From contig NZ_BSTF01000024.1 in assembly GCF_030269365.1 (NCBI RefSeq), positions 1 through 62,960 on the forward strand: DNA of 62,960 nt. The letters are read 5' to 3'. The DNA is from Lentzea sp. NBRC 102530 (GTDB taxonomy: Bacteria > Actinomycetota > Actinomycetes > Mycobacteriales > Pseudonocardiaceae). The position numbers were made by a program, and so were the translations under genes. The notes under the pieces were generated by a model. It saw only the letters and a list, made by a program, of their open reading frames with translations. It had not been told where the DNA came from and made no database searches. This document shows, piece by piece, positions 49,051 through 57,755 of the stretch. Positions within the stretch are counted from its first letter, which is position 1. Each line of letters opens with the position of its first letter.

Positions 49051-52000
49051 TCACCCCACCGCGGTGAGCCCCTCGATCCTCGACGCCACCGCGACCGGGA
49101 CGATCGAGTGCAGGTCGGCAGCGGTCAGCGTGCGGGACGCCGCCGTGGTGGCCAATCTCTGCGCGAGCTGATGCGCATCCCATGCGGTGTGTTCGCCACC
49201 GGACACCAGTCCACGCAGCGCCTCCACCACCTCGTCGGGCACCCGGTGGCCGCGCCGGACCAGTTGCCGCACGGTAAGAGCGGTCAACTGGTCGGCGTCG
49301 TAGCCACCGAAGTCCCATCGCTGGGCGAAACACTCCGCCAGCCCTGGTGCGTACTGGCTGAGGCCCGCGAGCGCCGTCTCCTCGCCGGACAGTACGACCA
49401 CGGGGCCTGCCTGGTTGGACCGGACGATCTCCACCAGCGCCTCGACGAGTTCCACGCGGAGATCACGCGAGTCGGTGGCCCAGTCGGCGTCCGCGTCCAG
49501 GAGGAGGACACCGCCGTTCGCCTCGTCGAACGCGGAGGCGACCAGGCTTGCGGCCTGCCCAGGCCAGCGCGGGCAGAGGTCCTGCCCGATCGTCAGCCTG
49601 ACCAGCTGACCGCCTGGCACCAGCCGCAGTTCGGCGAGGCTCTGCGCGTACAGCGCGGCGATGGCGCGACGCCCCATCCCCCGCTGGCCGGCCAACACGG
49701 TGTTGGCCTGCCTGCCCAGTCCCTTGTTGCGGGTCTTGAGCACGCACAACCGCACCAGCACGCGCCCCACGGCCTCACGGACGTCGTGCAGACCGGTGAG
49801 GCCGGTGATCCGCTGCCATCCCAGGGTCGCCTCGACCGCCCCCGCCGGGTTCACGTCCGCGTCGGGCAGGTCGGCGCGTGGTTTCGCCTCGCCCAGCGCC
49901 GCCAGCTCGTTCGCCAGATCCAGCGCGGTCAGCCTGTTCAGCTCGGTGTCCTTCTCCGGCGGCTGAAGCGCGAGTCTGGACGCCTGGTTACTGACCATCG
50001 CCTCGAACAGCTTCCGCGCGACGCGACCGTTGCCGAACGTGTCGTTCTTCGGCACGCGCTCGTAGTAGTCGCTGAGCGCGCCGACCGCGTCGTCGGTCAA
50101 CTCGTAGTAGTGCTTGCGGCACAGGTTGGTCGTGATGGTGACCAGCTCGTCGACGCTGTAGTTCGGGAACTCGACGGTTCTGGAGAACCTGGACGCCAGA
50201 CCGGGGTTGGAGGACAGGAACTGTTCCATGAGCTCGGAGTACCCGGCGACGATCACCACGATGTCGTCGCGGTGGTCCTCCATCATCTTCATCAGGGTGT
50301 CGATGGCCTCCTGGCCGAAGTCGGGGCCACTTCCTCCCGACTGGCTCGACAGCGTGTACGCCTCGTCGATGAACAGCACGCCGCCCATCGCCTTCGTCAC
50401 GACCTCGGCGGTCTTGATGGCGGTGGAACCGATGTACTGCCCGACGAGGTCGGCCCTGGCGACCTCGATCATGTGTCCGCGAGCGAGGATGCCCAGTTCC
50501 GCCAGCACTGCGCCGTAGAGCCGCGCGACCGTCGTCTTGCCGGTTCCCGGAGGTCCCGCGAACACCAGGTGACGGCTCATGGGCGGCATGGGCAGTCCCA
50601 TCGCCTGCCTGCGCTGCGTCATCTTGATCAGGTTGATCAGCCCGAGCACCTCGTGCTTGACGCCGTCGAGGCCGATCAGCTCGTCGAGGTCGGCGAGTGG
50701 ACCGTCGAGCGCGGCACCCATCGCGCCGCCGAGCGACTGGCTGCCCGGCGTCTCCTGTTCTTGTGCCGCCGACGGCGCGAGGCGCGGTCTGGGCTCCGGC
50801 TCGGCGGAACGCTGCCGTTGCTGCTCGCCAGTGGCGATGCCGGTCACGGACAGCCGCTCGTGCTCGACCGCTCTGCGCACGGGACTGCCACCGCTGCCCG
50901 TGATCGTGCATTCCGCGACGGTGGCGGGTTCCTCGGTGTCGAGCAGGACTCCGTCTCCCGCGCTGTCGACGATCTCGCATTCGCGGACATCGCCGCGCGA
51001 TCCGCTCAAGAGCTGCACACCATGACGGCCTGCCGAGCGCACCCTGCACCGGATCACCTGCACCACGCCGCGCGCGCTCACGGTGATGCCGTCCTCCGAC
51101 GCGCCGACGATCTCACTGTCCTTGATGGACAGACGCGCGTCCTCCGCGCGGATTCCGCCGCCCTGGAAGAAGGTCGACGCGAACTCGCCGTTCGCCCCGC
51201 CCACCAACGCCACGAGGTGCGTGGCCGTCCCCGTGACACGGGTGTCGGTGACGTCGCCTCTGGCCCCTTCCGCAAGTGACAGGCCGAGTGCGTCGCCGAC
51301 GTCGATCCGCGCGTCGGCGAGCACGAGCCGCGACTTGCCCTTCACCAGCACCGCTGGTCCTGACTCCGGCTTGGCGCGCAACCCTTTCAGCCTCACCGAG
51401 GACTCCGCGTCGACCAGGACGGCACCCTCCGACGTGCCGTCGATCCGCAGCGCTCCGAACTGGGGCGCCGACGCGGCGTCCACCAGCACTCCGATCGGGC
51501 TGCCGTCGATCCGGCAGTCGTCCAGCCGGGGAGATGCCCCGCCGGTCACGTAGACAGCGGTGCGTCCCGCTCCGGAGATCCGGCAGCCACGCAACATCGG
51601 GGTGGCGCCATCGGCGATGTGGATCGACTGGGCACCGGCTCCCGTGAACTCCGAGTCGGTGATGACCACTTCTCCCGTGCTGCGGACGTACAGGTCGAGG
51701 CTCTCGCTTTCGCTCACCCTGACCTCACGGAGCTTCGCGTTGGACTCCTGCTCGACCACGAGTGCAGGCTTCGCGGAACCGACGACCTCGCAGTTCTCGA
51801 CCAGCAGCCGGCCACGGCCGTTCACGCAGATTCCGTTGCCACGCGCCCCCCGCACGGTGACGTGCCGCAGTTCCAGGCACCCGTCTTCCGCCACGACGAT
51901 GCCGGACGACGCCGCGTTGACGACCTCGCAGTACTCCGCCGTGCTCGGCAGCGACGAGGTGACGACGATGCCGACACCGCCGTCGCTCGTGACCGTGCAG

Positions 52001-52383
52001 CCACGCAGGACGGCGCATCCCTGTCCACGCGCGAGCACCGCGGCCCACGACGCCGCCGACACGCGGCAGTCGTCCAGGGCTACCTCGCCGTGGCGGATGT
52101 CGAGCGTCGCGTGGTCGCCGTCGTCGCCCGCCAGCACCAGCCCGGAGAACTGGGCCGCGGTCGCCGCGACGACGACAACGCTGCCGGTGCGGGCCACCAC
52201 CTCGACGGTGCCTGGTCCCTCCTCCGCCGAGATCGTCACCATCCGGCTGACAACGAGGTTCTCCTCGTAACGGCCGGGCAGCACACTGATCGTCGCGCCG
52301 TCGCGGGCCTCCCGCAGCGCCGCGCCGATCGTCGGATAGCGTCCAGGCCGATCAGCGGAGACCACCAGCAACTGACGACTCAT
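49051..52383 (-). CDS. Beta-helix/AAA ATPase fusion of the type VII secretion operon (EccA-like)
   Basis: 1,110 residues. Residues 1 to about 530 are a right-handed parallel beta-helix of about 20 turns (repeats such as GVGIVVTSS, SSGIVVAEDG, NGICVNGRGRLLVENC). A linker rich in Glu/Gln/Pro follows. The first AAA domain is CbxX/EccA type, with Walker A GPPGTGKT near 609-616 and Walker B GGVLFIDEAYTL near 665. The second AAA-like domain is degenerate: GQRGMGRRA replaces Walker A near 897 and GGVLLLDADADW replaces Walker B. EccA ATPases assist substrate delivery in type VII secretion. The beta-helix replaces the usual TPR region. It overlaps the upstream gene by 4 bases (ATGA). Confidence 0.85.
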   Translation of the reverse strand: MSRQLLVVSADRPGRYPTIGAALREARDGATISVLPGRYEENLVVSRMVTISAEEGPGTVEVVARTGSVVVVAATAAQFSGLVLAGDDGDHATLDIRHGEVALDDCRVSAASWAAVLARGQGCAVLRGCTVTSDGGVGIVVTSSLPSTAEYCEVVNAASSGIVVAEDGCLELRHVTVRGARGNGICVNGRGRLLVENCEVVGSAKPALVVEQESNAKLREVRVSESESLDLYVRSTGEVVITDSEFTGAGAQSIHIADGATPMLRGCRISGAGRTAVYVTGGASPRLDDCRIDGSPIGVLVDAASAPQFGALRIDGTSEGAVLVDAESSVRLKGLRAKPESGPAVLVKGKSRLVLADARIDVGDALGLSLAEGARGDVTDTRVTGTATHLVALVGGANGEFASTFFQGGGIRAEDARLSIKDSEIVGASEDGITVSARGVVQVIRCRVRSAGRHGVQLLSGSRGDVRECEIVDSAGDGVLLDTEEPATVAECTITGSGGSPVRRAVEHERLSVTGIATGEQQRQRSAEPEPRPRLAPSAAQEQETPGSQSLGGAMGAALDGPLADLDELIGLDGVKHEVLGLINLIKMTQRRQAMGLPMPPMSRHLVFAGPPGTGKTTVARLYGAVLAELGILARGHMIEVARADLVGQYIGSTAIKTAEVVTKAMGGVLFIDEAYTLSSQSGGSGPDFGQEAIDTLMKMMEDHRDDIVVIVAGYSELMEQFLSSNPGLASRFSRTVEFPNYSVDELVTITTNLCRKHYYELTDDAVGALSDYYERVPKNDTFGNGRVARKLFEAMVSNQASRLALQPPEKDTELNRLTALDLANELAALGEAKPRADLPDADVNPAGAVEATLGWQRITGLTGLHDVREAVGRVLVRLCVLKTRNKGLGRQANTVLAGQRGMGRRAIAALYAQSLAELRLVPGGQLVRLTIGQDLCPRWPGQAASLVASAFDEANGGVLLLDADADWATDSRDLRVELVEALVEIVRSNQAGPVVVLSGEETALAGLSQYAPGLAECFAQRWDFGGYDADQLTALTVRQLVRRGHRVPDEVVEALRGLVSGGEHTAWDAHQLAQRLATTAASRTLTAADLHSIVPVAVASRIEGLTAVG

Positions 52384-54983
52384 CGCCCCTCCTCCTGTCG
52401 GATGGTCCGGACGAGGCCCGGTAGCGTGCCGAACCTGGGCGCGGCCTGGAGCGGCACCCGCACTTCGCCTGCCGCGTTCGCGTGGGTGTCGATCTGCCGG
52501 CGAAGAGTGTTCACCGCGAGCTCGTCCAGCGAGGCCCGGTTGGTGTCGACCTGACCGTTCTCGTCGATCTCACCGGCCGCCAGTTCGCGCAGCAGCACGA
52601 GGCCGCGCTGTCCCGCCTTGGGTTCGACCAGGTCCAGCACCTTGAAGCTGGTCCCCGGCACGAAGAGCACCCTGTCGCTGACCGCGGGCGATTCGGGTTC
52701 GAGCAGCTTGGTGCGACGCGCGGTCATCGACCACAGCAGCACGTCCACGTCGTGCTCGGCCTGCTGGCGGGCGCACGGAGCCGTCAGCGCGTTGACGAAG
52801 CCCCACTCGGTGATGAACTGGCGGTCGCGATAGATCTCCCATTCCCTCGGGGTCGGCGACGCCGCGAACGTGGTGGCGCCTCGGTGCGAGGGAAGCCTGC
52901 TCAGGCCGGACACGACACAGCGCGCGAGAGGCACGTGGGGTCCGACCAGCCCGGTCCTCAACGGCAGATCGACGTTGTCGCCCTGCTCGGAGAGGTACAA
53001 CCGGATCGCCACGGCGTCGGTCAGCACCTCACCACCCGAACGCTCGATCGCGCCCTGGAAGCCGGGGTGTTCGGACAACACACGCATGACCGAGTTGGAC
53101 ATCGCCGCGTACTCACGGCTCAGCGTGCGCCGCAGCCAGGCACGTTCCTCGTCCATGCCCCGCACGGTGATCAGGGCCGCAGCGCTCGTCGCCGGGGTCG
53201 GCTGCAGCGCGGAGACGAACGCCGCTTCGCGGGGTTCCGCGACCGTGTCGTCACCGATGACCGGCAACGGTGTGTGCCCGGTGACGTCGACCGGCTCGTA
53301 CTTGACGGGCGCCGGCTCCTCGGTCACGACCGGGCTCGCCGCGGTCCCCGGCCTGTCCGACGCGACGACAGGAACCTCCGCCTCACGCTTCTCGACCAGG
53401 CGCGTGACGATCGGCGGCTCCACCGTCTCGAACGAGACGGTGGGTGCCGGAGTGTCGATCTCGGGGAGGGCGATCGGGAGACTCGGCATCTCGAACGGGT
53501 CGTAGGACGCCTCGTACTCCTCCGCTGCCGGCGACTCGGACTCGTTCATTTCGCCGAGCGCGGGCATCGGTGTGACCTGAGCGGGCATCACACCGTCGAA
53601 TCGCATCGTCACGGTGTCGAGCGACAGCGCCTCTTCGCGCGCGACATGCCCGGGCGCGCTGTCCGGCGACATCGGCGGCGGCGCCTGTGCCACGTCCCTC
53701 GTTCGGTCCCTGATCTCGATCCGGTGCTCTGCCAGGGAATCCGCGCACACCAACCGGCTCAGGTGCCTCGTGGGATGGTCGAGGCGGCCGATCACGTCCT
53801 CGGCGAGTTCACGCAGGTGCGGCTCCCCCTCCTCGAAGAGAACCAGGTGGCGAGCGGCGTCAGGCTCGGCCGACCTGACCGCGGCAGCGTGCCCCACCTC
53901 GTGTGGCGGGCGCAGCCACAACCCGGACTGCACGACCTCCAGCACGACGTGAGGCGAGTACTGGTACACCGCGGGCCTGACCTCGTCGATGCCGATGAAA
54001 GGCCTGCGGTAGCGGGCCAGCACGGGAGGAGCAGCCTGCTGTCCCGGTTCGCCTGGGCGGTAGAGCACCTCCTCCGCCATCGACCTCCACCCCAGACCGC
54101 CGTCCAGCCGCACCGTATAGATGTCCGGCTCGAAGCGCGATCCGACGGGAACACCGGTGAGGCAGACGATCTCCTCCCCCAGCGCGTCGGCGATGGCCTG
54201 TCCGTGGGTGTCGCCGTCCGGCACCGTGATGGGTCCGAACTTCACGAACCGCAACTTGTCCCGCAGGCTGGGCGGCGTCCAGCCCCAGAACCGCAGCACG
54301 TCCTGCACCGTCACGGGCGGAGCGCCAGGGCACCCGATCACGACCACGCACACGCCCGGCTGGCACGGCACCGTCTCGATGAGCTGCCTGCGGTGTGGGC
54401 GCAGGATCTCCTCAGGGCCGCGTGGCCGCAGCCACACCCCGCCTGGCAGCGGTTCCGCGACTCCTCCCGCGCTGGTCGGCATCACGTCGACGAGAGCGGA
54501 CACCTCTTCCCACTGCGGGCGGGGAAACCTCTTGCCGTCGAGCTTCGGCAGCTTGCCTGGCTGAAAGCGCATCCATCCCGTGCCCCAGCCGGAATCGACG
54601 AACAGCGTGCCACCGGCTCCAGGCAGGACGGAGCCGTCCGGCGCGATGATCGTCCGCCCCAGCCGTTCGGAGAGCCACTGTCCGGCGAGCGCGGTGGTCT
54701 CCCTCGGACGTCCGCCGACGATGAGCCGAAGCCCTCTGCGCTTGCGGGGCAGCAGTCTGGCCGCCTGTTCCCACACCACCATCGAGCTTTCCAGCGGCAG
54801 GTCCACGACGACCAGTTCGTGGTCGGGATCGGCGGCGAGGCCCAGTGCCAGGTCCCTCGTCTCGTTGCGCAGCGCGTTGCGCGGATGGACCACGAGCGCG
54901 TTGCCGATCTTGTGGCCGATCATTTCCCGATCGTCGTCACGATCGCGGTCCCGGCGCATCGTCACCAGACTCATCTCAGCCAC
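52380..54983 (-). CDS. Large type VII secretion-associated protein of unknown function
   Basis: 867 residues from GTG 54983; ATG 54974 is an alternative. No signal peptide or membrane span. Residues 1 to about 390 look like a Rossmann-type or hydrolase-like fold (HELVVVDLPLESSMVVWEQA, CVVVIGCPGAPPVTVQDVLR). About 430-590 is a Pro/Glu-rich linker. The C-terminal part (about 600-867) contains RLPSHRGATTF, ITEWGFVNALTA and DRVLFVPGTSFKVLDL. These are the order and spacing of ADP-ribosyltransferase-like folds, but without the catalytic ExE. That fold call is my inference. It overlaps EccB by 8 bases and the beta-helix ATPase by 4, so it is an integral member of the operon. Confidence 0.8.
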   Translation of the reverse strand: MAEMSLVTMRRDRDRDDDREMIGHKIGNALVVHPRNALRNETRDLALGLAADPDHELVVVDLPLESSMVVWEQAARLLPRKRRGLRLIVGGRPRETTALAGQWLSERLGRTIIAPDGSVLPGAGGTLFVDSGWGTGWMRFQPGKLPKLDGKRFPRPQWEEVSALVDVMPTSAGGVAEPLPGGVWLRPRGPEEILRPHRRQLIETVPCQPGVCVVVIGCPGAPPVTVQDVLRFWGWTPPSLRDKLRFVKFGPITVPDGDTHGQAIADALGEEIVCLTGVPVGSRFEPDIYTVRLDGGLGWRSMAEEVLYRPGEPGQQAAPPVLARYRRPFIGIDEVRPAVYQYSPHVVLEVVQSGLWLRPPHEVGHAAAVRSAEPDAARHLVLFEEGEPHLRELAEDVIGRLDHPTRHLSRLVCADSLAEHRIEIRDRTRDVAQAPPPMSPDSAPGHVAREEALSLDTVTMRFDGVMPAQVTPMPALGEMNESESPAAEEYEASYDPFEMPSLPIALPEIDTPAPTVSFETVEPPIVTRLVEKREAEVPVVASDRPGTAASPVVTEEPAPVKYEPVDVTGHTPLPVIGDDTVAEPREAAFVSALQPTPATSAAALITVRGMDEERAWLRRTLSREYAAMSNSVMRVLSEHPGFQGAIERSGGEVLTDAVAIRLYLSEQGDNVDLPLRTGLVGPHVPLARCVVSGLSRLPSHRGATTFAASPTPREWEIYRDRQFITEWGFVNALTAPCARQQAEHDVDVLLWSMTARRTKLLEPESPAVSDRVLFVPGTSFKVLDLVEPKAGQRGLVLLRELAAGEIDENGQVDTNRASLDELAVNTLRRQIDTHANAAGEVRVPLQAAPRFGTLPGLVRTIRQEEGR

Positions 54984-56337
54984 GTCCTCTCTCCACGACA
55001 GCCGCCGCGCTCCGGCTCAGCACCGGACCGCTCGGAATCTGTGCCAGCACCTCCGCGGCCATCGGCCGGACGGCCGCGCCTCCGAATCCGAGCGCGGAGA
55101 CAGCCTCGTCGTCCGCGAGCCGGTACTTGAACCCTCGATCAGTGATCAGAAACCGATCCGGCTTCGCACCGGTGCCGGTCTGCAGTGGCGACGACGCCAC
55201 CAGCAGGCCGGAGCCAGGACCGAGGTAGGCGCCGGTCCGCGCGTTCATCCCCGCACCAGCGAACTCGCGTTCGGTGGTGACTGGAACGCTGGAGAACACG
55301 GTGCCCCGGCTTTCCTGACGAAGGCAGAACGCCCTGTCTCCCGCCGCAACCGACTTCGCCGTGACGAGATCGGGAATCCGCTTGGTCAGCGAGGTGTCCG
55401 CGGATCTGGGCGCGGCCGTCATGGCCGCCACGTCGAGGTCCACCGCTGTCTTTCCCTTGGCGACGGTGAGCAACACGGCCTCCGTGCGGGACAGCGGCGC
55501 GAGACCATCGGAACGGAGCACGACGAAGCTCTCGGTGCCGTTGCCGGCTGTCTGCCTGAACACGGTGCCCACCTGCCGTGCCTGACCGGCGATCTGCGCG
55601 GTACCGGAACTCTGCACGGGCGCCGGTCCGATCTCGGGACCGTCCGGCAGTGACGACAGCCAGGCCGCGGGAGCGGTCGGGGGCGTACCGGCTCCCGCCC
55701 CGAGCGCGATCGGCACCAAGGCGGACGCGAGCGGTAGCTTTCTGCCTGACCACACGAAGTACTGGCGGCCGGAGCCGTCCTCGACCCAGAGGTACTCGTC
55801 CTCTCCCAGCGCCGTGCTCGTGGCGCCAGGGTCGGCGTTGAGGCTCATCTCTCCCGCTCCGCCGATGCCGGCCGTCTGCGGGAGGCAGAGCAACCACGGG
55901 GTCGTGACCAGCGAGTTCGCCGGGGGCACCGGGTCTGGCGCGTTGGGAATGCCGATCGGGGCGCCCCGCCTCAGTCCGCTGAGCGACGCGCGCGAGATCG
56001 TCTCGACCGTCGCGCCCGAACCCTTGAGGAGCATCGCGGAAGCGTGGTTCGCCACCGGGAACAACGTGCCGTCGTTGTAGACGAAGCGCGTTCCGCTCTC
56101 CTTCTCCACCAGGATGGCGTTCGGCTTCTTCCACGCGGTGCTGCCACCGGGGCTGATGAGTCCGTACACCCAGAACCCCACGCCGACCAGCAGTGCCACC
56201 ACCAGTCCGAACACCAGGCCGGACAGGGCTCTGCGGGCGGGCGCCTCACTGTAGTTGGTGTCGCCGAGCAACAGGGCGGCACTCATCCGGCCGACCAGAG
56301 TCTGATAGGCGTGGACGTGGTCCTTCTTCGTCTGCAC
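54976..56337 (-). CDS. eccB: Type VII secretion protein EccB
   Basis: 453 residues, GTG start. The N-terminus has the EccB signature TKKDHVHAYQTLVGRMSAAL, then DTNYSEAPARRALSGLVFGL, and one membrane span VVALLVGVGFWVYGLI. The long extracytoplasmic domain follows (GSTAWKKPNAILVEKESGTR and VYNDGTLFPVANHASAMLL). EccB anchors the membrane complex, with its repeat domain outside the membrane. Length is normal. It lies 6 bases after EccD and overlaps the next gene by 8. Confidence 0.93.
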   Translation of the reverse strand: MQTKKDHVHAYQTLVGRMSAALLLGDTNYSEAPARRALSGLVFGLVVALLVGVGFWVYGLISPGGSTAWKKPNAILVEKESGTRFVYNDGTLFPVANHASAMLLKGSGATVETISRASLSGLRRGAPIGIPNAPDPVPPANSLVTTPWLLCLPQTAGIGGAGEMSLNADPGATSTALGEDEYLWVEDGSGRQYFVWSGRKLPLASALVPIALGAGAGTPPTAPAAWLSSLPDGPEIGPAPVQSSGTAQIAGQARQVGTVFRQTAGNGTESFVVLRSDGLAPLSRTEAVLLTVAKGKTAVDLDVAAMTAAPRSADTSLTKRIPDLVTAKSVAAGDRAFCLRQESRGTVFSSVPVTTEREFAGAGMNARTGAYLGPGSGLLVASSPLQTGTGAKPDRFLITDRGFKYRLADDEAVSALGFGGAAVRPMAAEVLAQIPSGPVLSRSAAAVVERGRG

Positions 56338-56343
56338 GCCGCG

Positions 56344-57753
56344 TCACCCAGCCAGCCCGCGCGCCCAGGCGAACACACCGAGCAGGTGCAGGATCAGCGG
56401 CACCAGGGCGATGCAGGTCAGGTTCTCCACGACGTCGCCCATGTGCGGCCAGATCGGCAGCATCCGCCGATGGGCTGGGCGTAGAGCGGCCGACACCAGC
56501 AACAGCACCGCCGCCGCCATCCCGAGCACGCCGAGCAGCCGCGACATGTCGTTCATGCCGGACAGCATCGTAAGCGCGGGAAGAACCGCGCCCCACGTAC
56601 CGGCGAGCGCGAACGCCGTGCGCTGACCAACGTTGAGGAACTCGCGTGAGCGCAGGAGAACCAGCGCCGCGAACAACGCGCCCACGGTGTGTGCGACCCA
56701 CGTCTGCTCTGCCATCAGATACGGAAATCCGGCGGCGAACACGACGGACGAGCCGATGGCGAGAACGCTGAGGTAGCTGTCCGCGATTCCCGTCTGTTCG
56801 ATGAGCTGCGCCGCGGGCATCGGCTCGACATCGACCTTCAACTCTTCCGCCGTGCGCGGCAATTGCGGCCCGCGAAGGCGCGCGGCTCTCGTCGCCAGCT
56901 TCGGGGAGAAGAGCAGCAGCACGTAGCACACGGACATGACGATGATGGCGGTCTGAGTACCTGACAGATCCGTGCCCAGGCTCAGCGTGACCGCCGCGAT
57001 GACGGCAACCCCCGCCATCGCCGTCGCGCCGAAAGGCACGATGGGCAGAGTGCGGGCCACGAGCCGCTGGAGGGCCAGCAACGCGAAGGAAGCCCCGGCC
57101 AACACGCCGCCACCGACGAGAACTCCGCTTGGTTGCAAGGCGATCGCACCGACGACACCGGCTGCCAGGAACGTCCCCGCGAGGCCTGCGAAAATCGTTC
57201 CTCCCACGCCCAGCACGGCGGCGAGCGCGCGATCGCCGATCGTCCTGGCGACCAGAACCGCCGCCACCAGCAGGGTGATGCCGATGACCCCACTCGTGGC
57301 GGACGCGACGCTGGCGCTCTCGTTCTCGAACAACGACACCGCGATCGCGCCGAGCGCCGCGCTCGCCAGGCTCAGGAAGAGCCTGCGGTTGGCTTTCTCG
57401 TTCCACCTGTCGCCCTGCCGGTTGACCGCGGTCGCCATGCCTTCCGCGACATCGTCGAAATCCAGCTCCGGCAAGGGATCGGCGGCAGGCGACAGGTAGA
57501 GCAGCTCGCCGTCGAGCCAATCCAGCGTCTCAGGGGTGCCGTCCGCCGCGAACGGAGCGTCGCCGAGTCGCTGCAACACCCACGAGCCGTCGACCGAACC
57601 GCCCGCCGGACCGTCGCCGTCGCCGTCGCGCACCACATGACGCATCAGCGTGGGCAGCAGTGCGGACACCGTGGTCGACGTGGGAACGGCGAGATCGGCC
57701 CGCCCGTCAGGACCGACCACGGTGACTCGGCAGAGTTCCGCTGACACGGACAT
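56344..57753 (-). CDS. eccD: Type VII secretion protein EccD
   Basis: About 469 residues. The N-terminal ubiquitin-like domain (LCRVTVVGPDGRADLAVPTS, then LLYLSPAADPLPELDFDDVA) is followed by about 11 membrane spans, for example LFLSLASAALGAIAVSLFE and VLGMAAAVLLLVSAALRP. EccD forms the channel-lining dimers of the type VII pore. Two starts are possible. ATG 57759 overlaps the EccC stop (ATGA). ATG 57753, used here, has the better spacing from GGAGG. Confidence 0.93.
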   Translation of the reverse strand: MSVSAELCRVTVVGPDGRADLAVPTSTTVSALLPTLMRHVVRDGDGDGPAGGSVDGSWVLQRLGDAPFAADGTPETLDWLDGELLYLSPAADPLPELDFDDVAEGMATAVNRQGDRWNEKANRRLFLSLASAALGAIAVSLFENESASVASATSGVIGITLLVAAVLVARTIGDRALAAVLGVGGTIFAGLAGTFLAAGVVGAIALQPSGVLVGGGVLAGASFALLALQRLVARTLPIVPFGATAMAGVAVIAAVTLSLGTDLSGTQTAIIVMSVCYVLLLFSPKLATRAARLRGPQLPRTAEELKVDVEPMPAAQLIEQTGIADSYLSVLAIGSSVVFAAGFPYLMAEQTWVAHTVGALFAALVLLRSREFLNVGQRTAFALAGTWGAVLPALTMLSGMNDMSRLLGVLGMAAAVLLLVSAALRPAHRRMLPIWPHMGDVVENLTCIALVPLILHLLGVFAWARGLAG

Positions 57754-57755
57754 CG

